DNA from: an uncultured delta proteobacterium | Lineage (GTDB): Bacteria > Myxococcota_A > Polyangia > Polyangiales > Polyangiaceae | NCBI GenBank assembly: GCA_903892415.1 | Contig: CAITIQ010000547.1 | Location: forward strand, 1 to 57,798 | DNA: 57,798 nucleotides | Reading direction: 5' to 3' | Shown: piece by piece, positions 28,199 to 37,200 of the stretch | How positions within the stretch are numbered: position 1 is the stretch's first letter | Layout: the number at the start of each line of letters is the position of its first letter | Made by a program: the position numbers and the translations under genes | The notes under the pieces: generated by a model | Databases searched by the model: none | Told to the model about the DNA's origin: nothing | The model's input: the letters and a program-made list of their open reading frames with translations, nothing else

Positions 28199-29677
28199 TT
28201 ACTTCCCGCTGTAGCCCGGCCCGATGTAGACGCCGGAGGATCCGCTGCTGCCGCTTCCGCCGTCGTCGTCACACGTAGCAACGCTCAGTAGGAAGAGGAC
28301 CGCCACGATGATGACCAGCCAGAACACCCAAGAGCTGGTGATCGACGAGGATTTGAACGCCACCGCCGATTGCTCGGGCGGCGCAGCGATGCGGAAGGCG
28401 AGGCCGATCTCACGGGCGGTCAGCGGGTAGCAGAAGGAGGTGTTCATCTCGTTGTGGTCTTGCTCCACGCTGATGAGTCCCCCAGGCCCCTGAAACTCAG
28501 TGGCTTGGGTGGTTTCCCCAACGGCGACCTTCCAGTAAAACTCGCCCACCACATACTCGACCGCCGCCGCAACGCTTTGCTTCAAAGCGTAGGAGTTGCC
28601 CTGGTAGAACATGACCCCCGAGCCAGCCTGCGCTTCTCCAGGAGGAATGGGCACCACCAACTGCCACTTGAGGTCCTCCTCCATCAACCAGATGTAGCCC
28701 TTGTTTGGGCCGGCATAGAGCAAGTACTCCCGCCAGCTGTAGTGCTCACCCTCCACCCAGGTGCCGCGCACGACAAAGCCGATCGCGATCACGCGATTGC
28801 CTCGCAGATCGCCCTCGGCCCCCAAGGGGATGAAGGGCTGTTGCGGCGGGGGCGGAGCCTGCCCAACCGCCGAGAGTACGCCAGTCTTCGCGACGTCGCT
28901 CACCGAGCCGCAATAACGGCAAACGATGCGCTCGGTTGTGCCCGGCGTGACCAAGGGCAAGCTGCCACCACACGTCGGACAGGTGCAGGCGGTGACCTGC
29001 GCTTGCGGCTTATCCAGCGGCTGCCCTGAATCAAGCTTGAAGCTCGCCGGGTCGAAACGCTGGCCGACGAACACACGCGGCGCAACCGCTTGCCCATCAC
29101 CAAAGTCGATGGTCCCGAACACGCCGCCCGGCCCGCCAAAGTCTGCGTAGCGGGTGGAGGCGCCAGGCACCGCGACGTTGGGAAGCTCCCCTTCCCCGCT
29201 CTCTACCCGCTTCTTGCCGACCTCGGAGATGACCACCGAGCCGACGCCCGGCGCCTGCCAGGGAACGCCCGGGCGAAGTTGCCCAATCGCCGGCAACGGC
29301 GGCGTGGGGGAGAGCTCACGGAAATAGTGCCAAGCGCCTTGAGCGTAGGCGACCCAATAAAGCTCGCCGCTGTCCACCAAGGTAACGGCGAACTCTTGCC
29401 AGGGCGCAGACGGCGCCGCCACGCGGTCCATCTGCAATCGGCCAGAGACCTCGAAACGCTTGCCGTTCCAATAGCCAGTTACGCCCAAGCTCAAGGGCGA
29501 AGGGATCTCAGCGAGGTCTGCAACGCGCCCAACGCTGGCGAGCCCGCGATCAGTCCGCGCGACCAGGAACTTGCAGTAGCGGCAGACCTGCGCACGGGCT
29601 CCTGCAAACTTGAACGTCATGGGCCCGCCGCAATTCGGGCATGCGGCCTGACGGTCGAAGGGAGTCCCCTGGGTCAC
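28199..29677 (-). CDS. DUF4178 membrane protein with two zinc ribbons
   Basis: 492 aa from GTG 29677. An N-terminal zinc ribbon CPNCGG...CRYCKF (about 10-35) and a second one CPTCGG...CRYCGS (about 235-265) each precede a beta-rich region of the DUF4178 type (WNGKRFEVSGRLQMDRV; WVEGEHYSWREYLLYAGPNK). A single membrane helix near the C-terminus (WVFWLVIIVAVLFLLSVATC) is followed by a Gly/Ser tail ending YIGPGYSGK. DUF4178 genes often sit beside membrane spermidine synthases and DUF350 genes. That holds here: the spermidine synthase gene ends 84 bases upstream on the same strand. The function of the set is not established. Confidence 0.85.
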   Translation of the reverse strand: MTQGTPFDRQAACPNCGGPMTFKFAGARAQVCRYCKFLVARTDRGLASVGRVADLAEIPSPLSLGVTGYWNGKRFEVSGRLQMDRVAAPSAPWQEFAVTLVDSGELYWVAYAQGAWHYFRELSPTPPLPAIGQLRPGVPWQAPGVGSVVISEVGKKRVESGEGELPNVAVPGASTRYADFGGPGGVFGTIDFGDGQAVAPRVFVGQRFDPASFKLDSGQPLDKPQAQVTACTCPTCGGSLPLVTPGTTERIVCRYCGSVSDVAKTGVLSAVGQAPPPPQQPFIPLGAEGDLRGNRVIAIGFVVRGTWVEGEHYSWREYLLYAGPNKGYIWLMEEDLKWQLVVPIPPGEAQAGSGVMFYQGNSYALKQSVAAAVEYVVGEFYWKVAVGETTQATEFQGPGGLISVEQDHNEMNTSFCYPLTAREIGLAFRIAAPPEQSAVAFKSSSITSSWVFWLVIIVAVLFLLSVATCDDDGGSGSSGSSGVYIGPGYSGK

Positions 29678-29761
29678 GCGGCGGAGTCTAGTACCGAACC
29701 CGGCCGAACGCACCGAATTCTCATGCCGGCGACGTGGCCCGGTCGCGCCCAGTCGGCATCT

Positions 29762-31309
29762 TCAGCGAGACCACTCTCCCCACTCGGAGGTGTAGAGCGG
29801 GACCAGCTTCTGATCGTTGAGGCGATTGATCTCCCCGTCTACCCGGGTTTGGTCTTTGGGGAACTCAAACAGCTGACGGAGCACGACATCGTCGAGGAAA
29901 CGAAGCTCCGACGCCTCGAGCTTCAACTTGCGTGGTGGCTCGAGCGAGCCGCCGTCGAGACCTGGCGTTCCAATCAAAATGAAGCCCCAATCGCCGAAGC
30001 TCGGCACGTACACATGGAAGGGGTTAGCCGAAAACCCAGCACTCTCCACCGTGGTGACAATCGACCAGAAGGTCTTGCGCGCAAATCCGGGCGACGTGGC
30101 CTGAATCACCGCTACCCCACGCAGACCGAGTTGACGTCGAAGGCGTTGATAAAACGCGTCGGTGTACAACTTTCCGACGCCGTAGTTGCTCGGGTCCGGG
30201 AAGTCGACGATGGCGACGTCGTAGGCGGGCTCGCTGGTTTCCTCCAACCAGCGGAAGGCATCCTCGTTGTGCACCCGCACGCGCGCATCCGCAAGCGAGC
30301 CGCCGTTCAAGCGCTTACCCAGCGGGTGCTGACCGAAGAACTCGGTTACCGCCGCATCCAGGTCGACGAGATCGATGCGCTCGATCGATGGGTACTTCAA
30401 GAGTTCGCGCACCGCTAAGCCGTCCCCACCGCCAAGCACCAACACACGACGTGGCGTGCCCGAGTAGCGCGCCATGACCGGATGCACGAGCGCTTCGTGG
30501 TAGCGGTATTCGTCGTCAGAACTGAACTGGAGGTTGCCATTCAAAAACAGCTTCGTGCTTTTGGCGCTCTCGGTGATGACGACCCGCTGGTACGGCGACT
30601 GATTCACGTAAACGATGGGCGCTCCGAAGTAGAGTGACTCGGCCGAACGCACCAACGTATTCACGCTAAGCGAAACCACCGCCAAGATGACCAAGACGAA
30701 GGCACCGCTGGCGCGCAAACGAAAGAGCACTGGCCGCGGCAACGGGAACAAGAAGGTGGCAACCACCGCCACCACCGCATTCAAAGCGCCGAAAGAGATG
30801 CTGGTCTGATGAACGCCCAGCCGCGGCAAGAGCAGCGTAGGGAACAGAATGCTGGCCAAGAGCGCCCCGACGTAGTCGAGCGAGAGCACCCGAGCGACAA
30901 GGTCCTTCAGGTCCAAGGAGAACTTCAGTAGGCGCAGCAGCAGCGGAATTTCCAGCCCCACCAGCGTGCCGATCAAAAGCACATTCAGATACAAGGCCAC
31001 GCGGAAGGCGCCGTACGCGGCATAAACGCGAAACAGGAGTGGCCCCGAAAGGCCGCCGACCAGCGCGAGCCCGAGCTCGATTTGCACGAAGCGCGAGAGC
31101 AGGTCCTCCTCGACGAACTTCGACAGGTAGGAGCCAATGCCCATCGCAAACAGGTACAGCCCGATCACGAGGCTAAACTGGGCGACGCTATCCCCGAGCA
31201 CATAACTGGCCAAGGTGCCGCACACCAATTGGTAGATGAGCCCGCTGGTCGAGATCACGAACACCGAGATCAGCAAGGCGGGCGAGGCCAGATTTTTGCT
31301 GCTCCACAT
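29762..31309 (-). CDS. Membrane-anchored polyamine aminopropyltransferase (spermidine synthase family)
   Basis: 515 aa. Seven or so membrane helices fill the first 220 residues (LISVFVISTSGLIYQLV, FSLVIGLYLFAMGIGSYL and others). The C-terminal half is a spermidine-synthase fold: VYVNQSPYQRVVI, VLVLGGGDGLAVRELL for decarboxylated-SAM binding, DLVDLD, and VDFPDPSNYGVGKLY with the catalytic Asp region. The soluble enzyme transfers an aminopropyl group to putrescine; the physiological substrate of the membrane form is unclear. It is followed by the DUF4178 gene. Start ATG 31309 directly precedes the first helix. It is divergent from the OsmC gene. Confidence 0.9.
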   Translation of the reverse strand: MWSSKNLASPALLISVFVISTSGLIYQLVCGTLASYVLGDSVAQFSLVIGLYLFAMGIGSYLSKFVEEDLLSRFVQIELGLALVGGLSGPLLFRVYAAYGAFRVALYLNVLLIGTLVGLEIPLLLRLLKFSLDLKDLVARVLSLDYVGALLASILFPTLLLPRLGVHQTSISFGALNAVVAVVATFLFPLPRPVLFRLRASGAFVLVILAVVSLSVNTLVRSAESLYFGAPIVYVNQSPYQRVVITESAKSTKLFLNGNLQFSSDDEYRYHEALVHPVMARYSGTPRRVLVLGGGDGLAVRELLKYPSIERIDLVDLDAAVTEFFGQHPLGKRLNGGSLADARVRVHNEDAFRWLEETSEPAYDVAIVDFPDPSNYGVGKLYTDAFYQRLRRQLGLRGVAVIQATSPGFARKTFWSIVTTVESAGFSANPFHVYVPSFGDWGFILIGTPGLDGGSLEPPRKLKLEASELRFLDDVVLRQLFEFPKDQTRVDGEINRLNDQKLVPLYTSEWGEWSR

Positions 31310-31451
31310 CGAGCTGGACCTTTAGCAGCTTCGTACCGCTCGCGAAGCCCTATCCCTGCGGCCAGGGCTCACTCTTGCCCGAGGCAACCGCCGATGAGCC
31401 AAGAACCAGCCCGGACGAGCTTTGTGCCTCGGCTCAGGGTAGCGTTCACCC

Positions 31452-31874
31452 ATGGTCCGAGTCAGCATTGAGTACCAGGGCAATCTTCGAACGACGGCGA
31501 GCCACGAGCCCTCCGCAAGCACGCTGTCCACCGATGCTCCACGCGACAACTACGGCCTAGGGGAAGGCTTCTCACCCACCGATCTGTTGGCGACCTCGCT
31601 GGGGACCTGCATGATCACGGTGATGGGCATCGCCGCGCGCAATCAGGGTCTCGACGTGGTGGGCATGAGAGGGTCGGTCGAGAAGCACATGACCGAGGTC
31701 AGGCCGCGAAGAGTAGCCCGCCTGGTCGTGGACATCTCACTGCCCAAAGAGAAGGGCGAGCATCTCTCGGAGGCCTCGCGTGAGGGGCTGCGACACATCG
31801 CAGAGACCTGCCCTGTTCGGCTTTCGCTTTCTCCTGAAGTAGAGGTCGTAACGACCTACCGCTGGGAAGTGTAA
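31452..31874 (+). CDS. OsmC/Ohr family protein
   Basis: 140 aa OsmC-fold protein, close to the usual length. Two conserved cysteines are present, in LATSLGTCMITVM and in AETCPVRLSLSP, the pair used by OsmC and Ohr enzymes to reduce organic hydroperoxides. The YhfA-like subgroup has a similar pattern. The N-terminus (MVRVSIEYQGNLRTTASHEPS) is the first beta-strand, so ATG 31452 is right. The 3' end overlaps the convergent MYXO-CTERM gene by 19 bases, so simultaneous expression would produce complementary transcripts. Confidence 0.9.
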   Translation: MVRVSIEYQGNLRTTASHEPSASTLSTDAPRDNYGLGEGFSPTDLLATSLGTCMITVMGIAARNQGLDVVGMRGSVEKHMTEVRPRRVARLVVDISLPKEKGEHLSEASREGLRHIAETCPVRLSLSPEVEVVTTYRWEV

Positions 31875-32191
31875 CGGCCACCCGAAAGTTGGGCCTTGGT
31901 GCGACGACGGCGGAGCAAGGCAAAGATCACGATCAGCGCGGCGCCCATCGAGGTGGTGCGCATCGAGTAGCCGGATTGCTCGCAACCGGCGTGCTCACTC
32001 GTCCGACCAGTCAAGCTCGGCGGCGCCGCCGCCAACCATTCGACGGGACCGGCAACTTCTTGACTCGATGCATAGCTCTCGGCGAGCCGTTCGTCGGCAT
32101 GTTGGGCCCAGCCTTCGATCGTCAACGGCTCGAAAGCAAAGGCCACAGGCGTCCAACAGACCGAGAGGGCGAGCAGCAGCAGCCAGCGCAT
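31856..32191 (-). CDS. Small MYXO-CTERM-type exported protein
   Basis: 111 aa from ATG 32191. A signal peptide (MRWLLLLALSVCWTPVAFA) is followed by about 60 polar residues with no recognised fold, then HAGCEQSG, a hydrophobic helix (MGAALIVIFALL) and RRRR. The Cys-helix-Arg arrangement is that of MYXO-CTERM sorting tails. The expected mature product is a lipid-anchored surface peptide of roughly 55 residues. Upstream in-frame starts to 32374 are rejected because they bury the signal peptide. It overlaps the OsmC gene tail to tail. Confidence 0.7.
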   Translation of the reverse strand: MRWLLLLALSVCWTPVAFAFEPLTIEGWAQHADERLAESYASSQEVAGPVEWLAAAPPSLTGRTSEHAGCEQSGYSMRTTSMGAALIVIFALLRRRRTKAQLSGGRYTSQR

Positions 32192-32299
32192 GGTGCAGCC
32201 TCTATCAAAGCCCGTGCCGTTCGCTGAGCACCGCATCCTACCCGGGAATGGTGGGCGTTTTCTCGCTCCGCCGGCCATTAGCCCGTAGGATGAAGCACC

Positions 32300-33283
32300 A
32301 TGAGCAGCTACAAAGTCGGCGACTCCATCGATGGGCGTTACCGCGTCCAAGGTCTCGTCGGCCAAGGCGGACACGGTGTGGTCTACGCCGCCATCGACGA
32401 GATGCTCGGCTCAAAGGTTGCCATCAAGTGCCTGACTAGCGCGCTCGCGTCCGACATTCAGTTCAAGACTCGGATGCACCGCGAAGCCAAAGCGATGGGG
32501 GCCCTCTCCGGCACCAGCGCCACGCAGATCTTCGCTTTCAACAAGGCGCCTAACGGGGACCTGTACATTGTCATGGAGCTGCTCGCCGGGCGGGACCTCG
32601 AGCAGTACCTGCTCGAGCTTGAGAAGCACGGCGCCAAGATCGATCTGGTGCGGCTGGTCAATCTGCTCGCTCCGATCGCCGACACTCTCGATGCGGCGCA
32701 CGAACTGGGCATCATCCACCGCGATATCAAGCCCGGGAACATCTTCGTCTTGGACTCAAATACGCGCGGTGGCGTGCGGCTGCTCGACTTCGGCCTGGCC
32801 AAAGATCTGAACGCTGCTGCGCTCACGCAGGAAGGAATGATCGCGGGGTCGCCCGGCTACATCGCCCCGGAGGTTTGGCGCGGCAAAGCCAAACAAGCCG
32901 ATCGCCGCATCGACGTGTACTCGCTTGCTGCCGTGATCTTTCGCGCGCTCGCTGGAAAGCCGCCCTTCGACCCAAAGCAGCCGATCGACCGCTTCCTGAT
33001 CGCCGTCACGCGCGGCGAACGTCCCTCGGTTTGCGCGCTGCGACCAGGGCTGCCGGCAGCACTGGACGGCTGGGTCGAGAAGGCGCTCAGCGCAGACCCG
33101 GCCGATCGCTTCGCCAGCGTCGGCAAGATGTACACCGTGCTGCGGGCGATCGCCGAGCTGCCGGTGAAGCGGGACTCCAGCGTCCTTCCCGCGGCAAAAC
33201 CTTGGGACATCGATATCGACGTCGACATCGAGATCGACATCGACGTGGCCTCCTTGCGCGGCACCGATATCGGCCGCAAGTGA
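32300..33283 (+). CDS. Eukaryote-like Ser/Thr protein kinase
   Basis: 327 aa. The kinase domain covers about 14-285: Gly loop VGQGGHGVVY, catalytic Lys in VAIKCL, IIHRDIKPGNIFV with catalytic Asp, LLDFGLAKD (DFG), and GSPGYIAPEVW in place of APE. The protein ends with a short acidic tail in which Asp/Glu alternates with Ile/Val (from about 303) before a final GTDIGRK. There is no membrane helix or sensory domain, so it is a soluble kinase. Its stop overlaps the start of the CAP-domain gene (GTGA at 33280-33283). Targets are unknown. Confidence 0.93.
   Translation: MSSYKVGDSIDGRYRVQGLVGQGGHGVVYAAIDEMLGSKVAIKCLTSALASDIQFKTRMHREAKAMGALSGTSATQIFAFNKAPNGDLYIVMELLAGRDLEQYLLELEKHGAKIDLVRLVNLLAPIADTLDAAHELGIIHRDIKPGNIFVLDSNTRGGVRLLDFGLAKDLNAAALTQEGMIAGSPGYIAPEVWRGKAKQADRRIDVYSLAAVIFRALAGKPPFDPKQPIDRFLIAVTRGERPSVCALRPGLPAALDGWVEKALSADPADRFASVGKMYTVLRAIAELPVKRDSSVLPAAKPWDIDIDVDIEIDIDVASLRGTDIGRK
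33206..33247 (+). repeat. Codon repeat encoding alternating Asp-Ile/Val
   Basis: Fourteen codons, essentially GAC/GAT/GAG alternating with ATC/GTC/GTG, encode DIDIDVDIEIDIDV near the C-terminus of the kinase. The period-6 DNA is slippage-prone. The peptide would form an acidic, amphipathic beta-strand rather than a helix. Confidence 0.7.
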
Positions 33284-34173
33284 GCAGCGGGCCTAGGAGC
33301 GGGAGGCGCAGCTTCGGCCGCGCCGTAGGTGCGTTCGGCTTAGCGAAGCTTGCTGCCTGCGCTGGACCTCGCGCACTCCCAGGTTCATTTCGACCGCCTC
33401 CGCCCGAGGTGCTCGAGATCGAGCGGGCGATGTTCGTGCGCATCAACCAGGACCGCGCGGCCAACGGCCTTGGGCCCTTGCAATACGACGAGGGCTTGGC
33501 CGGCATCGCCCGAGGGCACGCCCTCGATATGCGCAGCTTCAGGTTCTTCGACCACCAATCGCCGAACACCGGCTCGCTCGAAGATCGCTTGGCTGCCGCG
33601 GACTTTCCAACCGCCTCCGCACGCGAAAATCTGGCCGAAGCCTTCGACGTGAACCGCGCGCAAGCTGGCCTGCTCAAAAGCCCCGGCCACTTCGCGAACC
33701 TGATGGCCACCGACATTACGCACGTCGGAGTTGGCGTGGTGCGCGGGGGCGCCGCGGACCCAAGGAACCAGTTGTTCGTTCAAGTGTTTGCTCGGCCAGT
33801 CCCGCGTGAAACCGATACCGAGGCCAAGCAGCGCGTGCTCGAGCGCATCACGCAGAGCCGCCAGCAGCTCGGACGAGCCGCGCCCAGGCTAGAGCCCACC
33901 CTCGAGAGCGCCGCCGCAGCGCTACTCGAGGACCTCGATGATGAGGTCAGTCAAGCCAGCGTTCGCGACGTTTCCGAATCGCTGCTCGAACGTTTGGGAA
34001 GCTACCCTCGGCCGCTCACCGTGATCGGTCGCCGCATGGTGGCTTCCAGCGAGTATGAACCCGAACGCATCCTACTCGATCAAGCCAGCGTCTCACTCGG
34101 ATTGGCCGCCCAGGTCAAGCGCGACGAAGACGGCGGCCGATTTCTCAAGTTGCTGATCCTGGTCTCGAGCTAG
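33280..34173 (+). CDS. CAP (SCP/PR-1) domain lipoprotein
   Basis: 297 aa from GTG 33280, which overlaps the kinase stop as GTGA and stays in frame. The N-terminus ends in AFGLAKLAAC, a lipobox, making it a probable lipoprotein; this start was chosen because the only other upstream starts lie inside the kinase gene. The CAP domain (about 48-180) shows INQDRAANGLGPLQYDEGLA, HALDMRSFRFFDHQSPN, ARENLAEAF and GHFANLMATDITHVGVGV, with the His and Glu cavity residues. The remaining 115 residues are helical and unrecognised. CAP proteins act outside the membrane; the coupling to a soluble Ser/Thr kinase is odd. Confidence 0.85.
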   Translation: MSSGPRSGRRSFGRAVGAFGLAKLAACAGPRALPGSFRPPPPEVLEIERAMFVRINQDRAANGLGPLQYDEGLAGIARGHALDMRSFRFFDHQSPNTGSLEDRLAAADFPTASARENLAEAFDVNRAQAGLLKSPGHFANLMATDITHVGVGVVRGGAADPRNQLFVQVFARPVPRETDTEAKQRVLERITQSRQQLGRAAPRLEPTLESAAAALLEDLDDEVSQASVRDVSESLLERLGSYPRPLTVIGRRMVASSEYEPERILLDQASVSLGLAAQVKRDEDGGRFLKLLILVSS

Positions 34174-34288
34174 CGCAATCGAACGCCCGTTACGCAGCGA
34201 AACGTTGCCCTTCGCAGGGCAGCCGTTGCGCCAGGCGAAAGGCCCTTGGGGACTAGCTGCATCGGCGTATATTCCGCAACCTCGAGCC

Positions 34289-37200
34289 ATGTTGCGCTAC
34301 AGCCCGTCACTTTCGGTCGTTGCTGCCTTCGGTCAAGTCGTCGAGAGATTCAGCGGGAAAACCGCGCTGATTCTTCCAGGGAGAAACGGCAATAGCGACG
34401 TGTCGTTGAGCTACTCCGAGCTCGACAAGCGAGCGAACGCGGTAGCAGCGGCGCTGCTCGATCGCGGGGTCAGGCCGGGCGACTTCGTGGCGACGCTGCT
34501 CGAGAAGTCGATCGAAACCATCGTTGGCTTCCTTGGCATTCTGAAGGCTGGCTGCGCCTACGTGCCGCTGGACCCGGCCTACCCCGCCGAACGGCTGGCT
34601 TTCATGCTGGCCGAGACCGAGGCGAAGGTCATTCTCACCCAGCCAAACACGACCGAAGACGTGCCTGCGAGCCTAGCTGTTCCGCTGGTGCTGCGGGAGA
34701 ACTTCGGTCACGACTTCAGCGGCTCGCTTGCATTGCCAACCTCGAGCGCCGACGACCTCGCGTACGTGATCTTCACTTCGGGCTCGACCGGTAAGCCCAA
34801 GGGCGTGATGGTCCCGCATCGCGGGATCGTGCGGCTCGTGCGCGAGAATGACTACACGCCGCTGGACGAGACGCGGGTGCTGCTGCAGTTGGCCCCGGTC
34901 TCGTTCGACGCGGCCACCTTGGAGATTTGGGGTGCCCTGCTGCAAGGCGGTACCTGCGTTCTCTACCCTGTGTGCGGCGTGCCCGAAGCGGCGCTGCTCA
35001 AGACCGTGATCGAACGCAACGGAGTGACCACGTTGTGGCTCACGTCCTCCTTGTTCAACCTGATGATCGATCGCTCGCCCGAGGCCATCATCTCGGTGCA
35101 GGAGGTCCTGGCTGGGGGTGAGGCGCTCTCTGTACCTCACATTCGCAAGGCGCTGCGTCTGCTGCCGAACACGCAGCTCGTGAACGGCTACGGCCCGACC
35201 GAGAGCACGACCTTCACCTGCTGCTACCGCATCCCGAAGACGTTGGAGGAGAACCTCACGTCGATCCCGATCGGCAAGGCCATCGCGCATACGAGCATCT
35301 ACATTTTGGGTGCAGACCAGCGCCTGGTCGTCGACGGAGAGGTGGGCGACCTTTTCATTGGCGGAGACGGCTTGGCCCGCGGCTACCTCAAGCGCCCCGA
35401 GCTTACGCGAGAGCGCTTCATCGACAGCCCATTTGCGGCGAGCGAGAAGCTCTACGCAACGGGCGATCGCGTGCGCAAGCTCCCAGACGGCAATCTCGAG
35501 TTCTGCGGCCGTCTCGACGACCAAGTAAAGATCAGTGGGCACCGAATCGAGCTCGGGGAGATCGAGACCGCGCTCGGCGAACTCGAGGGCGTCAAACAGG
35601 TGGTCGTGCTCGCTCGCGAAGACAACCCCGGAGACAAGCGTCTCGTTGCGTACCTCGTGGCGGAAGGCCTCACCGCAGGCAAGCTGCGCACGCTGCTGGG
35701 TGCACGCATGCCGAGCTACATGATCCCAGCAGCCTTCGTCTTTCTGAGCGCACTGCCGCTCTCTCCGATGGGCAAGGTGGACCGCAAGGCGCTGCCCAAA
35801 CCCGGCACGGATCGACCCGAGCTCGAGCAGGCGTACGTGGCACCGCGCAACGCGCTGGAGAACCTGCTTTCCGATCTTTGGTGTGAGGCGCTCGAGCTCG
35901 CGGCGGTGGGAATAAACGACCGCTTCTTCGAGCTGGGTGGGACCTCGCTCGCGGCGGTGCGCTTCGTTGCACGCCTATCGAGTGAGCTCGGCGTAGCGGT
36001 GCCCATCGTCGCCTTCTTCGATGCGCCGACGGTTGCGGCCATCGCCACCGTGCTCAGCCAAGACTTTGCGGCCGCCGTTCACAAGCGATTTGGCGAGCTA
36101 CAAACAGCACCGACTCCCACGCAACCTACCGCGCACCCAAAGCCCACCTCGCGTCGTAGCGGTGAGCCGAGCGCCTTCGCCATCGTAGGCCTCGCAGGGC
36201 GCTTTCCGGGAGCCCGCAACAGCCGCGAATTTTGGCGCAACCTGCGTGCGGGAGTTTGCTCCTCTCGCGCTCTCACGCGCGAAGAACTCGAGAGTTCCGG
36301 CCTCGATCCGAAGTTGCTCGACGACCCCGACTACGTCGCGCGCGCTTTCGTCCTCGAGGAGGCCGAGTCGTGGGACGCCGCATTCTTCGGATTCTCCCCG
36401 CGCGAAGCCGAGCTGATGGATCCGCAACAACGCATCTTCATCGAGACCGCGTACGCGGCGCTCGAGGACGCTGGTTACGATCCTTCACGCTACGATGGTC
36501 GCATCGGCGTCTTCGGCGGAGTGGGTCGCAATGCCTACATGCTCGAGAACCTGGCACACCACCCGGAGCTCGCGGGCCGCCTGATTGAACACAGCAATCA
36601 GATCGGTAACGAACGTGATTTTCCGCCCACCCACGTGGCCTACAAGCTCAACCTGCGCGGTCCGGCAGTCAACGTTCAGACCGCCTGCTCAACCGCCGGC
36701 GTCGCGCTCCATTTGGCCTGTCAGAGCCTGCGTGAGGGCGACTGTGACATGGTGCTGGTCGGCGGCGCCAAAGTGCTCTTTCCAGCCTTGGCTGGCTACC
36801 CCTACGTGGACGGTGGAGCGCTAGCGTCCGACGGTGTTGTGCGCGCCTTCGACGCCAAGGCTTCCGGCATGGTCCGCGGCAGTGGTTGCGGGTTCGTGGT
36901 CGTAAAGCCACTGGAACAAGCGTTGGCGGATGGTGATCAAATTCGCGCCGTCATCCGCGCCACCGCCATCAACAACGACGGCGGGGCCAAGATCGGGTTT
37001 GCCGCACCGAGTGCACAGGGCCAGTCGGAGGTGATCGCACGCGCGCTCGAGAAAGCCGAGCTGTCGCCCGAAGACATCTCCTATGTCGAAACGCACGGAA
37101 CCGGCACGGTCCTCGGCGACCCGATCGAAGTGCTCGGGCTGACGCGCGCCTTCGGCCGACCTGCTGACGGCGCACCGTTCTGCGGCCTCGGCTCGGTCAA

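Noticed and set aside
32875..33279. N-terminal extension of the CAP lipoprotein into the kinase gene
   Set aside because: Arg-rich nonsense in another frame of the kinase; GTG 33280 gives a proper lipoprotein signal and a GTGA overlap.
34205..34288. TTG start for the hybrid synthetase
   Set aside because: The added residues have no adenylation-domain similarity; ATG 34289 fits the domain start.
34174..34288. Cluster-specific promoter or regulator site upstream of the NRPS-PKS gene
   Set aside because: The 115-bp gap has no clear boxes, palindromes or operators that I could support.
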